52,212 nt of DNA from Colwellia psychrerythraea (GTDB taxonomy: Bacteria; Pseudomonadota; Gammaproteobacteria; Enterobacterales; Alteromonadaceae), in NCBI GenBank assembly GCA_002163005.1, contig MAAF01000105.1:1-52212 (forward strand), read 5' to 3'. Under the pieces are notes generated by a model. The model was given only the letters and a program-made list of their open reading frames with translations, was not told the DNA's origin and searched no databases. Shown here one piece after another: positions 28,540-36,751 of this stretch (positions are counted from its first letter, which is position 1; the number at the start of each line of letters is the position of its first letter). The position numbers and the translations under genes are program-made.

Positions 28540-29124
28540 TTAGCTTATCTTCAAAGCAAGTTCATCATGAGTGTTTTGTAAAAAATTAGCACCAAAATCC
28601 ACTAAGTCATGAATAGAGCTCGGTAGTTGCTCAATATCAATGGCATCAATTAAGTTTTTTACTTCTAATCCCAGTTCAGTATCGCCTTCAATTTTTAATC
28701 GACGTTGGAAAAATAAGGTATCAGGATCTTGTTTACGACCAGCAATGAGCACCAAGTCATCACCTTTAGCACTAAAACTGACATCTTCAGTAATATTGTC
28801 TTTAGGCGATGCCATAATTAATTGGTCTTGATCAAAGCTTAACCACCAATTGAGTTGTAAATCGATGATGGAAATCTTTAGCCATTTACCTTGTAAAAAC
28901 TCAAAGTCACCGTCTGTAATTGCTTCACTAAAAATAGAATGTAGTGCTGGAATAAGCAAAGACTTTTGCGCGCCAAAGGGAACAAAACGTAAACTTGGTT
29001 GCAAAATTTTTGGCATAACCTTGATTATTTTTTCCTTCAATCGCAAAGGGATCTTTTTCTCAACCAGTGATAAAGAGGGAATGATACTGGCGGATAAGGG
29101 TAATAACGAGAGGACTTTTAGCAC
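28540..29124 (-). CDS. ubiT: UbiT (YhbT), SCP2-domain ubiquinone accessory factor
   Basis: Lipid-binding SCP2-fold protein needed with UbiU and UbiV for O2-independent ubiquinone synthesis. The segment DGDFEFLQGKW, the DVSFSAKGDDLVLIAGRK stretch and RKQDPDTLFFQRRL followed by IEGDTELGLEVKNL match E. coli YhbT closely. The 194 aa exceeds E. coli (174) because of a longer N terminus. The GTG start at 29124 is supported by GGAG nine bases upstream. A MITE-like element begins 15 bp upstream of the start codon, so the promoter must lie inside or beyond it. Divergent from ubiUV. Confidence 0.9.
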   Translation of the reverse strand: MLKVLSLLPLSASIIPSLSLVEKKIPLRLKEKIIKVMPKILQPSLRFVPFGAQKSLLIPALHSIFSEAITDGDFEFLQGKWLKISIIDLQLNWWLSFDQDQLIMASPKDNITEDVSFSAKGDDLVLIAGRKQDPDTLFFQRRLKIEGDTELGLEVKNLIDAIDIEQLPSSIHDLVDFGANFLQNTHDELALKIS

Positions 29125-29138
29125 TTTTATTTACTCCA

Positions 29139-29414
29139 ATACCAATCGGACTAATTTATTGATCACTTAGCGAGAATTAAAAGGCTTAGAGGCAAGGCAT
29201 TGATTGAAGAGAATGGTAATTCCCTTGTCAAAATCAATAACGCCGCATGTAAGCCTTTACCTTTTATTAGGTACTCGTCCTTCGGAAGCTCATTAGTAAA
29301 CTGATAACAACACAAAATGAATGAAATATAGAATAACTATGTTTAAACCATTTTGCTTGTTTTAAGCTCACTAATGTAGCTCTAAGCTGACCAATAAATT
29401 AATTCGTTTGGTAT
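29139..29414. mobile_element. MITE-like element, family 2
   Basis: A 276-bp element with inverted termini: left ATACCAATCGGACTAATTTA and, on the other strand from the right end, ATACCAAACGAATTAATTTA. The interior contains a partly palindromic stretch (AAGGCTTA near 29180 against TAAGCCTT near 29250). The outer ATACCAA is shared with family 1, but the interior is unrelated. No transposase gene. Confidence 0.7.
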
Positions 29415-29485
29415 ATACTGCTTATTGACTAGCGAGCATTCTAACAAGGCTTAAAAATAAATTAATATTGCAGATCAAGTTTTCT

Positions 29486-29499
29486 TTAATACACATCAA
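29486..29499 (+). promoter_or_regulatory. FNR-like site in the ubiT-ubiU spacer
   Basis: TTAATACACATCAA matches the FNR consensus (TTGAT, four bases, ATCAA) at 9 of 10 defined positions. It lies between the two MITE-like elements, in what is probably the original spacer. ubiUVT act in anaerobic ubiquinone synthesis, so FNR/EtrA control is expected, but binding is inferred. Confidence 0.42.
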
Positions 29500-29539
29500 T
29501 AAATAAGAATGATGAACAACATACACTGCTGAAAAAGTT

Positions 29540-29699
29540 ATACCAAATACACTAACTCAGTGGACATTTTCAAATGGCCTAAATATCCAATAACGTCGTT
29601 GCTTTCAATCGTAATAGCCAGCTATTGCTCAATCAAGCGCCTTGTTTTTGAATATTTATTCACATTGAATTCTGTAACCTTAATTAATGTAGTTGGTAT
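29540..29699. mobile_element. MITE-like element, family 1 copy B
   Basis: A 160-bp copy of the element at 24085. Left end ATACCAAATACACTAACTCA; the right end on the other strand reads ATACCAACTACATTAATTAA. The core CCTAAATATCCAATAACGTC and what follows is shared almost without change, while about 14 bp near the right end are missing relative to copy A. It ends 34 bp before the ubiU start. Confidence 0.8.
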
Positions 29700-29733
29700 T
29701 AGTTTCTAATAATGATGACAATTGGGAGTTGAT

Positions 29734-30729
29734 GTGGAATTACTTTGTCCTGCTGGTAATTTACCCGCGCTAAAAACAGCAATAGATAATGGCGCCGATG
29801 CGGTTTATATCGGGTTAAAAGATGATACCAATGCCCGCCACTTTGCTGGTCTTAATTTTAATGATGGTAAATTAGCCAAAGCTGCAGATTATGTGCATCA
29901 ACGTGGTAAAAAACTGCATGTAGCCATCAATACCTTTGCGCATGCGGGTGGAGAAGAACGTTGGCAAAAAGCCGTTGATAACGCTGTCGCTATAGGGACT
30001 GATGCCTTAATTATCGCAGATTTAGGTGTGCTAGATTACGCTGCAACAAAATACCCTGATGTTGAACGTCATGTATCAGTACAGGCCTCAACAACTAACC
30101 TTGAAGCGATAAAGTTCTTTAAAAATAACTTTGATGTTCAGCGCGTAGTGTTACCACGGGTATTGTCTGTGCAACAAGTTAGACAATTAGCTAAAAGTAG
30201 TCCAGTACCGCTAGAAGTTTTTGCCTTTGGTAGCTTATGCATCATGGCAGAAGGACGCTGTTATTTGTCGTCTTATATGACTGGGGAGTCTCCTAATACG
30301 GTAGGCGCGTGCTCACCAGCAAAGTATGTTCGATGGCAAGAAACGGATAAAGGCTTAGAGTCTCGCTTAAATGGTGTACTTATCGATCGATATCAAGAAG
30401 ATGAAAATGCGGGATATCCAACATTGTGTAAAGGTCGCTTTGAAGTTGATGATAATGTTTATCACGCCTTAGAAGAGCCTACCAGCCTTAATACCTTAGA
30501 GCTAATTCCAGACTTAATTGCTATGGGTATAGTCTCGGTGAAAATTGAAGGCAGACAACGTAGCCCTGCTTATGTTGAACAGGTCGCTAAAACTTGGCGA
30601 ATGGCGTTAGACAGATATGAGCAGAACCCAGAAAACTTTGCCGTTGAAGGTGCTTGGATGAATACCTTAGCCAATTTATCTGAAGGTTCACAAACCACTT
30701 TAGGTGCATACCACCGAAAGTGGCAATAA
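29734..30729 (+). CDS. ubiU: UbiU (YhbU), U32-family ubiquinone hydroxylation factor
   Basis: 4Fe-4S protein of the peptidase U32 family that acts with UbiV in O2-independent ring hydroxylation of ubiquinone precursors. ELLCPAGNLPALK at the N terminus, FAFGSLCIMAEGRCYLSSY and GACSPAKYVRW hold cysteines of the cluster, and the protein ends TLGAYHRKWQ like E. coli YhbU. The GTG at 29734 is chosen: GGGAG precedes it and it gives 331 aa, the E. coli length; the frame is open four codons further to a TTG. The gene begins just after a MITE. Confidence 0.94.
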   Translation: MELLCPAGNLPALKTAIDNGADAVYIGLKDDTNARHFAGLNFNDGKLAKAADYVHQRGKKLHVAINTFAHAGGEERWQKAVDNAVAIGTDALIIADLGVLDYAATKYPDVERHVSVQASTTNLEAIKFFKNNFDVQRVVLPRVLSVQQVRQLAKSSPVPLEVFAFGSLCIMAEGRCYLSSYMTGESPNTVGACSPAKYVRWQETDKGLESRLNGVLIDRYQEDENAGYPTLCKGRFEVDDNVYHALEEPTSLNTLELIPDLIAMGIVSVKIEGRQRSPAYVEQVAKTWRMALDRYEQNPENFAVEGAWMNTLANLSEGSQTTLGAYHRKWQ

Positions 30730-30794
30730 ATGTCACTCACCTTAAAGCTGAATAACTATAAAATTAGCGATAGTAATAAAATTTAGGAAAAATC

Positions 30795-31676
30795 ATGAAA
30801 TTCTCTTTAGGGCCTAGTTTATTCTTTTGGCCGAAAAACGAGGTGGTAGACTTCTACCAACAAGCAAAAAAATCAAGTGCTGATGTCATTTATTTGGGCG
30901 AAACAGTTTGTTCAAAAAGGCGTGAACTCCGTGCTAAAGATTGGCTGGGCTTAGCGCAAGACGTTGCCAAAGATACTAATAAACAAGTGGTTGTTTCAAC
31001 AATGACCTTACTCGAGTCACCTGCTGAAATACAAGTGTTAAAGCGCTTGTGTGATAACGGTGAATTTCTGGTAGAAGCCAACGATTTAAGCGCAGTTCAA
31101 ATAATGCATGAGCTTAAAATGCCTTTTGTCGCGGGTCCTGCGATTAATTGCTATAACTTATCAACCCTTAAAGTTTTGTTAAAACAAGGTATGACGCGTT
31201 GGTTAATGCCTGTTGAGCTCAGTGGCGATTGGTTGAAAATATTATTGAATCAAGCGACTGATGCGGGTATTCGGCAGCAGTTCGAATGTGAAGTTTTTTC
31301 GTGGGGATATCTGCCATTAGCCTATTCTGCCCGTTGCTTTACTGCACGTTCTGAAGATAAAGCAAAAGATGATTGTGAGTATTGTTGCATTAAATACCCT
31401 GAAGGTCGCCGAATGAATAGTCGTGAAGGTGAACGAGTTTTTGTGCTCAATGGTATTCAAACTTTGTCGGGTTACCAGTATAATCTCATCAATGAAATGC
31501 CAGCCCTTGATGCAATGGGGGTTGATATTGCCAGAATCAGTGCTGATAGCACAGATGCTTTTACCCAGCTTGATAACTTTAGAGAGCAACTCGTTCACCC
31601 AACGAAAAAAGATCTCGACGGTATCACTGAATGTAATGGTTTTTGGCATAAAATTGCAGGCATGTCCGTGGCTTAA
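30795..31676 (+). CDS. ubiV: UbiV (YhbV), U32-family ubiquinone hydroxylation factor
   Basis: Partner of UbiU; the two form a 4Fe-4S heterodimer in anaerobic ubiquinone synthesis. FSLGPSLFFWP starts the barrel. The cysteines of the cluster are in SARCFTARSEDKAKDDCEYCC and an earlier Cys in FECEVFSWGYLPL. The length of 293 aa equals the family norm. AGGA precedes the ATG. Separated from ubiU by 65 bp and presumably cotranscribed. Confidence 0.94.
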   Translation: MKFSLGPSLFFWPKNEVVDFYQQAKKSSADVIYLGETVCSKRRELRAKDWLGLAQDVAKDTNKQVVVSTMTLLESPAEIQVLKRLCDNGEFLVEANDLSAVQIMHELKMPFVAGPAINCYNLSTLKVLLKQGMTRWLMPVELSGDWLKILLNQATDAGIRQQFECEVFSWGYLPLAYSARCFTARSEDKAKDDCEYCCIKYPEGRRMNSREGERVFVLNGIQTLSGYQYNLINEMPALDAMGVDIARISADSTDAFTQLDNFREQLVHPTKKDLDGITECNGFWHKIAGMSVA

Positions 31677-31739
31677 TATTAGCGAGAGCTAATTGAGCTA
31701 AAAGTGTTAAAGAAACTAAATGAGAAGAATGAGAGCACT

Positions 31740-32891
31740 ATGTATACCTTAAACTTGAACCAAATGACTCAGCAAGAATTCTTAGACGAATACTGGCAAA
31801 AGAAACCTGTAGTAATACGTGGCGGTTTTAAAAACTTTGTCGACCCTATTTCAGCTGACGAAGTCGCTGGCCTTGCGATGGAAGAGCAAGTAGAGTCTCG
31901 TTTGGTTCATAAAAAAGATGGTCAATGGCAAGCTGCTTTTGGTCCATTTGAAAGTTATGAACATTTAGGTAGTGAAAACTGGTCACTGGTTGTACAAGCA
32001 TTAGATAATTTCTCTGAAGAAGCGGCTGAAATGATTGAAGCATTTCGTTTTATCCCGCACTGGCGTTTAGATGATTTAATGGCAAGTTTTGCGACACCAG
32101 GTGGCAGCGTAGGCCCACATATTGATAACTATGATGTATTTATTTGTCAAGGCTCAGGTAAACGTCGCTGGCGTGTAGGTGCTCGCGGAGAACACGTACA
32201 ATTTGCTGCCCATGAAGCCTTGTTACACGTAGAACCTTTTGATGCCATTATCGATGAAGAGCTTGAAGCTGGAGATATCGTTTATATTCCACCAGGCTTT
32301 CCACATGAAGGTATTACCCTTGAAACCTCAATGAGTTTCTCTATTGGTTTTAGAGCTAATTCAGCGGTAAGTTTATTAAGCGCTTTTGCCGATCATTTAA
32401 TCGATGGCGAGCAAGGTGGTCAATTACTTGAAGATCCTAACAGACAAGTTGTTACCCACAGCGGTGAAGTAAGTAACAACGATTATGCTAGCATCAAATC
32501 GCAAGTTCAAAATTTACTTGATGATGAAACGAGCTTTAAAAAATTCACCGGCCAGTTCTTAACTGCAGCCAAGCATGATCTCGATATTTTATTGCCTGAC
32601 GAACCGTTTGAACTAACAGAGGTAAGCAATCTACTTAATAGCCATGCTATTAAACGTTTAGGCGGTTTGCGCGCTTTTTACTTTGAAGACACTATTGAAC
32701 AGGGGCTGTGTTATATCAATGGCAGTGAATTGGCTTTTTCAGCTGAAATTGCTAAGGGTGTAAAGCTGCTTTGTGACAAGGTAATGTTACACCCTGACGA
32801 TCTTGGTGAATGGAGCCATAATGCTGCCTTTATTGAATTAGCTACTGAATTACTGAACCAAGGTTATTGGTATTTAGCGGAAGCAGAATAG
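31740..32891 (+). CDS. roxA: Ribosomal protein uL16 arginine 3-hydroxylase RoxA
   Basis: 2-oxoglutarate/Fe(II) JmjC-type oxygenase that hydroxylates an arginine of ribosomal protein uL16. The iron triad is visible: His127 and Asp129 in GPHIDNYDV and His189 in GFPHEG, matching the E. coli YcfD spacing. QKKPVVIRGGF and KRRWRVG are family blocks; a C-terminal winged-helix/dimer region follows. The ATG at 31740 gives 383 aa and aligns with the E. coli start; the frame is open 12 codons upstream to a GTG without homology. An O2-dependent enzyme follows the O2-independent ubiUV pair. Confidence 0.93.
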   Translation: MYTLNLNQMTQQEFLDEYWQKKPVVIRGGFKNFVDPISADEVAGLAMEEQVESRLVHKKDGQWQAAFGPFESYEHLGSENWSLVVQALDNFSEEAAEMIEAFRFIPHWRLDDLMASFATPGGSVGPHIDNYDVFICQGSGKRRWRVGARGEHVQFAAHEALLHVEPFDAIIDEELEAGDIVYIPPGFPHEGITLETSMSFSIGFRANSAVSLLSAFADHLIDGEQGGQLLEDPNRQVVTHSGEVSNNDYASIKSQVQNLLDDETSFKKFTGQFLTAAKHDLDILLPDEPFELTEVSNLLNSHAIKRLGGLRAFYFEDTIEQGLCYINGSELAFSAEIAKGVKLLCDKVMLHPDDLGEWSHNAAFIELATELLNQGYWYLAEAE

Positions 32892-32935
32892 CTAACTTAG
32901 CTTTAGTCAATTAAGCTGAACTGATTCATACAAAC

Positions 32936-32974
32936 GACACTTCCTAGGTTGACTTAGTAAGTGTCGATTTTTAT
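32936..32974 (+). terminator. Rho-independent terminator after roxA
   Basis: CGACACTT (32936-32943) pairs perfectly with AAGTGTCG (32960-32967), with extra CTA/TAG-type pairing inside, followed by ATTTTTATT. Placed 45 bp after the roxA stop. Confidence 0.8.
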
Positions 32975-33002
32975 TAGTAGGTTAAAACGTGAGATAATTT
33001 AT

Positions 33003-33030
33003 CACAATTAAGAATTGCTTGTTAATTGTG
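33003..33030 (+). promoter_or_regulatory. AT-rich dyad upstream of rsuA
   Basis: Perfect 9-bp arms CACAATTAA (33003-33011) and TTAATTGTG (33022-33030) with a 10-nt centre, 49 bp before rsuA. It could be an operator or an RNA hairpin. There is no T-tract after it. Confidence 0.4.
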
Positions 33031-33078
33031 AATATGGATAATGATGCTTTACTCCAATACTTTAATTCCCAATAAACT

Positions 33079-33807
33079 ATGCGCTTAGATAAATTCATTT
33101 GTAAAAGTACCGAACTCACCCGAACCGAAGCTAAAAAAGTGCTTAAAAGCGGTGAGGTGCGTGTTAATGGAGAGGTCGCCAAAAATGCGGCGATGCAAGT
33201 ACATGAAAATAATACTATTACTATTGATGGCCAACAACTTAGCGCACGAGGCTCACGTTATTACATTTTGCATAAAATAGTAGATACCATTTGTTCGAAT
33301 GTTGATGAAGTTTACCCCTCGGTATTGCACTCTATTGAGGTAGATAAAGCCTTTGATTTACATATTGCCGGTCGATTGGATGCTGATACCACAGGTTTGG
33401 TATTGATCACAGATGATGGTCGTTGGTCGCATAACGTTATTTCGCCGAAAAAACAGTGCCAGAAAACTTATCGTGTATGGCTACGCAGCGAAATTGATGA
33501 TGATAAGTTGCCTGCTTTAGTCGCTAAGTTTGACAGTGGACTTCAGCTCCAAGGGGAAGATACCCTCACTCGACCTGCAATATTAACGCGGGTAGAACAA
33601 ACTGATTTGGTTGATGAAGCGTCTTATCGAAGTGAAGTACTACTGACCATTACCGAAGGTAAATATCATCAAGTTAAACGTATGTTTGCAGCAGTAGGTA
33701 ACAGGGTAGTGGGTTTACACAGAGAACAGATAGGAGACATAACCTTGGGTGATTTAGCCCCAGGGGATTGGCGTGAGTTAACCGAAGATGAAATAGCGCA
33801 ATTTTAA
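33079..33807 (+). CDS. rsuA: 16S rRNA pseudouridine(516) synthase RsuA
   Basis: Isomerises U516 of 16S rRNA. An N-terminal S4 RNA-binding domain (MRLDKFI, residues 1-60) precedes the RsuA-type synthase domain with the catalytic Asp in AGRLDADTTGLVL. The segments QKTYRVWL and EGKYHQVKRMFAAVGN are diagnostic. Length 242 aa against 231 in E. coli. No strong Shine-Dalgarno precedes the ATG, but MRLDKFI is the universal family start. Confidence 0.93.
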   Translation: MRLDKFICKSTELTRTEAKKVLKSGEVRVNGEVAKNAAMQVHENNTITIDGQQLSARGSRYYILHKIVDTICSNVDEVYPSVLHSIEVDKAFDLHIAGRLDADTTGLVLITDDGRWSHNVISPKKQCQKTYRVWLRSEIDDDKLPALVAKFDSGLQLQGEDTLTRPAILTRVEQTDLVDEASYRSEVLLTITEGKYHQVKRMFAAVGNRVVGLHREQIGDITLGDLAPGDWRELTEDEIAQF

Positions 33808-34208
33808 TAACCTCTTAGGTTTTAATCAAACCTGACAGTCGCGAAAGCCACCAAAGCAGCCAGTCACGAAGTTGAATTGGGATGACTTCAAAGTACGCTT
33901 TATAGTCCTTTCAGTCTGAATAAACCTATAATCAGGGGGTCAGATCATGTACCTATTTCATACTAATATTGTGCGCTCTTTAGGTCCCCTGAACAAAGTG
34001 ATCATTAGATTAGATGATTTTTTTTAATAAATAACAACTGACTTAATGGCAATAGTGGCTGAAGCCCATATCATAAAGGTCTCACAGCACCAGAGAATTC
34101 ATACCCTAATGTTCGTCTGATTTATGTTCGCGAGATAGATTTTTTATTCTCTTAGCAAATACTTCCCTATTGAATAAAAAAATTATCTATGTCACTATTT
34201 AGGGAAAG
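33808..34208. other. Non-coding boundary region before the metal island
   Basis: No convincing gene in this stretch. It starts with a small AACCT/AGGTT hairpin plus TTTT (33809-33824), a possible rsuA terminator. GGGGGTCAGATCATGTACCT near 33937 resembles the sequence commonly found just upstream of REP-associated (Y1) transposase genes in marine gammaproteobacteria (recalled), but no transposase frame follows. It may be the decayed end of a mobile element at the core/island junction. Confidence 0.4.
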
Positions 34209-34214
34209 TATAAT
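34209..34214 (+). promoter_or_regulatory. -10 box close to the first island gene
   Basis: Perfect TATAAT 16 bp before the GTG at 34230. Transcription from it would begin around 34221, leaving a leader of only about nine bases. No matching -35 was found. Confidence 0.35.
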
Positions 34215-34229
34215 ATTTTTTGGTTACTT

Positions 34230-34616
34230 GTGACTTTTAACTTCTCTAAAACATTAATGGTGTTGCTAATATGTATGTCCTTCGTTGGACAGACAATGGC
34301 GTCTACTATTATGTCTTATCATATGATGAGTATGAAGGGAATGAATGGGCAAGAGCAATCACAAAATATGTCAATGATGGATCACAGCCAACATAATATG
34401 GCTCCTGAGACTTCGGATGATTCAAATACATCAGATGATTGTTGTTCTAAAACATGTAACTGCTTTACTGGTGGTTGCTCAAGTGTTGCTGCGTTCATGA
34501 AGGACGCAGCAGATAATGACCCAATCGTTGATTTATCATCTAAAATACTTTCCTATTCTAGTTTGGCTCTAAGCCAACAATCTACCTCATTATATCGTCC
34601 TCCAATATTAAGCTAA
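34230..34616 (+). CDS. Secreted Met/His/Cys-rich small protein (CopL-like)
   Basis: A 128-aa protein with a signal peptide (about residues 1-25, cleavage after MAS), a Met/His-rich segment (SYHMMSMKGMNG, MMDHSQHNM) and a cysteine cluster DDCCSKTCNCFTGGCSS at about residues 68-85. The ligand-rich composition and its place before the Cus-type operon suggest periplasmic copper binding; it resembles CopL-type proteins in layout, but homology is not proven. The GTG start is used because it gives a signal peptide with a basic residue; an ATG at 34257 would not. It has no clear ribosome-binding site and may be read from a near-leaderless transcript. Confidence 0.6.
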   Translation: MTFNFSKTLMVLLICMSFVGQTMASTIMSYHMMSMKGMNGQEQSQNMSMMDHSQHNMAPETSDDSNTSDDCCSKTCNCFTGGCSSVAAFMKDAADNDPIVDLSSKILSYSSLALSQQSTSLYRPPILS

Positions 34617-34682
34617 ATACAGAATAAATGTGTCCAAAATTTGGTTCATTTAAATAACTATTTTCTGTATTAGGCTTTTTTT
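34616..34682 (+). terminator. Terminator-like hairpin after the CopL-like gene
   Basis: AATACAGAA (34616-34624) pairs with TTCTGTATT (34663-34671) and is followed by AGGC and seven T. The long loop has its own CCAAAATTTGG inner dyad. It separates the small protein from the pump operon. Confidence 0.65.
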
Positions 34683-34769
34683 GATCTCGTTTTTTAGAAA
34701 TACTTTCTAATCTCATCAAAAATAACCTAATTAATTAAAAAATTAATTGATATCCCTATTGGGGGGGTT

Positions 34770-35294
34770 ATGTTTTCAAATAAACTTACTTTAAAAGTTC
34801 TCGCTACCTTTGTTTTAGTAATCACACTTGCTAGTTGCTCTGACGACGAAGCATTATCTAATTCTACTCAATCACAAAGTGCGAATTCACAATCTATTGT
34901 CCTAGATGTATACAAGAGTCCTACATGTGGCTGCTGTAAAAAGTGGATCAATCACATCAACAAAAATGGATTTGAATCGAAGGTCCACAACAGAAGCAAT
35001 ATTTTTGTGATTAAAGAAAAAAAAGGAGTTGAGCCACGTTATCGCTCCTGTCATACCGCTATTTCAAAAGATGGTTATGCCTTTGAAGGCCATGTACCTG
35101 CAAAATTCATCCAACAATTCATGAAAGAAACTCACGCTAAGGACGTTATCGGTTTGTCCGTTCCTGGGATGCCTGTAGGGTCACCGGGAATGGAAGTTAA
35201 TGACAAATTTCAGCCCTACAAGGTTTTACTTTTGAAGTCAGATGGCACATATGAAATTTATGCCAATGTTCATTCCTATGAGGAACAGTTCTAA
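34770..35294 (+). CDS. DUF411 metal-binding lipoprotein
   Basis: Predicted periplasmic lipoprotein of 174 aa: signal peptide with lipobox L20-A21-S22-C23. The thioredoxin-like DUF411 domain carries CGCC at residues 53-56 (in YKSPTCGCCKKW), a third cysteine in RSCHTA, and the family end GLSVPGMPVGSPGME. DUF411 proteins are recurrent in copper and mixed-metal resistance loci and probably bind or pass on copper. The start follows an unusual run of seven G. Its stop overlaps the next start by one base, so it belongs to the pump operon. Confidence 0.88.
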   Translation: MFSNKLTLKVLATFVLVITLASCSDDEALSNSTQSQSANSQSIVLDVYKSPTCGCCKKWINHINKNGFESKVHNRSNIFVIKEKKGVEPRYRSCHTAISKDGYAFEGHVPAKFIQQFMKETHAKDVIGLSVPGMPVGSPGMEVNDKFQPYKVLLLKSDGTYEIYANVHSYEEQF

Positions 35295-36751
35295 TGAATA
35301 AGCTAAATGATAATAGCAAGCTTCGTATGAAATGCGGTGCAGGAATTATAGCTTTTACTCTTTTTTCTATTAGTGCCGCTGAATTTCCAGTGGCGAAAGC
35401 TAACGCACCTGTATCTTTTGAAAAGGCAGTCAAGGCAGCTCAAAAAAATGATCCTTGGTTAACGCGGAATGTTCATAAACAAAGAGCCATTGAATTGATG
35501 AGTACAGCGGTAAATACGTTGCCTGATCCAAAAATGTCAATTGGTCTTGCAAACATGCCAACAGATGGCTTTGATTTTGGCCAAGAAGGCATGACACAGG
35601 CTAAAGTCGGCATTTCACAAATGTTTCCTCGTGGAGATACCTTAGGTATTAAAAGCCAACAACTAAGAATTCAAAGTGAAGCGTTTCCCTATCAAAGGAA
35701 AGATAGGGAATCAAAAGTAGCTGTTACCGTAGGAAATTTATGGCTGGATGCCTATCGAGTTCAACAAAGTATCGCATTAATTGAAAAAAATAGATCACTG
35801 TTTGAACAGTTAGCAGATGTAGCTGAAGCAAGTTATTCATCCGCTTTAGGTAAAACCCGTCAGCAAGATATTGTGCGAGCACAACTAGAGCTAACACGTT
35901 TAGAAGATAGGTTAGACAAATTAGCACAACAGAAAAATCGCTATGAAGGAATGCTTTCACAATGGCTAACCAAATTTTCTATAGGAGATAGCTCGATAGT
36001 TGAAGCGTCATTAGTCAGTGGCTTTTCTTTACATAACATAGTCCTTAGTCAGCAACTACCTCAAATAGACCTACTTAATCGTGATTTAGTCTATAAAGAA
36101 AGTTGGCTTAAGCCAGGTGCGCTTCTCCGGTATTTCTCAAGTCATCCTTCTGTTGTCGCTGTGGAAAAGAAAGTAAATGCGACTAAAACAGGAATTAAGT
36201 TAGCGAAGCAAAAATACAAACCTGAATGGGGTGTCAATGCAAGCTATGGCTACCGAGAGGATGATCCTATGGGCAGAAGTCGAGCTGATTTATTTTCTGT
36301 TGGCCTTACGTTTGACCTGCCACTTTTTACTGAAAACCGACAAGATAAAGAAGTTCAATCAGCTATTTCTCAAACTGAGGCTGTGAAAACTGAAAAGTTA
36401 CTACTACTTAGGCAATTACTAGGCTCTTATTCGAGTGCAAAAGGAAGGTTGCTTCGTTTAAAAGACAGACAAAACCTGTACAAATCAAAGTTATTACCCC
36501 AAATACATGACCAAGCAGAAGCCTCTTTGACCGCTTATACCAATGATGATGGCGATTTTTCGGAAGTTGTACGCTCACGTATAGCGGTACTAAATGCCGA
36601 AATAGACGATCTTACACTAAACGTAGAAGAGCAAAAAATTCTGCTAGAACTTAATTACCTTTTTATAGGTAGTATCAATTCTACAACCTCACAAAACAAA
36701 ATTAATTTAGCAAATAGCAACCAAGATGCTGCTACTTCGGGAGAAAAATAA
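35294..36751 (+). CDS. cusC: TolC-family outer-membrane channel (CusC-type)
   Basis: Outer-membrane factor of the tripartite pump, 485 aa. The signal peptide is preceded by about 12 polar residues. The body has the two-fold TolC repeat: long helices with an Ala/Gln-rich heptad pattern (about 45-110, 140-235, 290-330, 350-430) and beta segments such as MSIGLANMP and WGVNASYGYRE. The C-terminal ~20 residues are Asn/Ser-rich. Start overlaps the DUF411 stop (TAATG), and its stop overlaps cusB, indicating translational coupling. The symbol is by analogy with CusCBA. Confidence 0.85.
   Translation: MNKLNDNSKLRMKCGAGIIAFTLFSISAAEFPVAKANAPVSFEKAVKAAQKNDPWLTRNVHKQRAIELMSTAVNTLPDPKMSIGLANMPTDGFDFGQEGMTQAKVGISQMFPRGDTLGIKSQQLRIQSEAFPYQRKDRESKVAVTVGNLWLDAYRVQQSIALIEKNRSLFEQLADVAEASYSSALGKTRQQDIVRAQLELTRLEDRLDKLAQQKNRYEGMLSQWLTKFSIGDSSIVEASLVSGFSLHNIVLSQQLPQIDLLNRDLVYKESWLKPGALLRYFSSHPSVVAVEKKVNATKTGIKLAKQKYKPEWGVNASYGYREDDPMGRSRADLFSVGLTFDLPLFTENRQDKEVQSAISQTEAVKTEKLLLLRQLLGSYSSAKGRLLRLKDRQNLYKSKLLPQIHDQAEASLTAYTNDDGDFSEVVRSRIAVLNAEIDDLTLNVEEQKILLELNYLFIGSINSTTSQNKINLANSNQDAATSGEK

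Noticed and set aside
31317..31649. A 110-codon open frame antisense to ubiV
   Set aside because: Covers the conserved Fe-S region of ubiV; no independent support.
33930..33990. A transposase gene at the island border
   Set aside because: Only an upstream-like motif is seen; no open frame with transposase residues follows.
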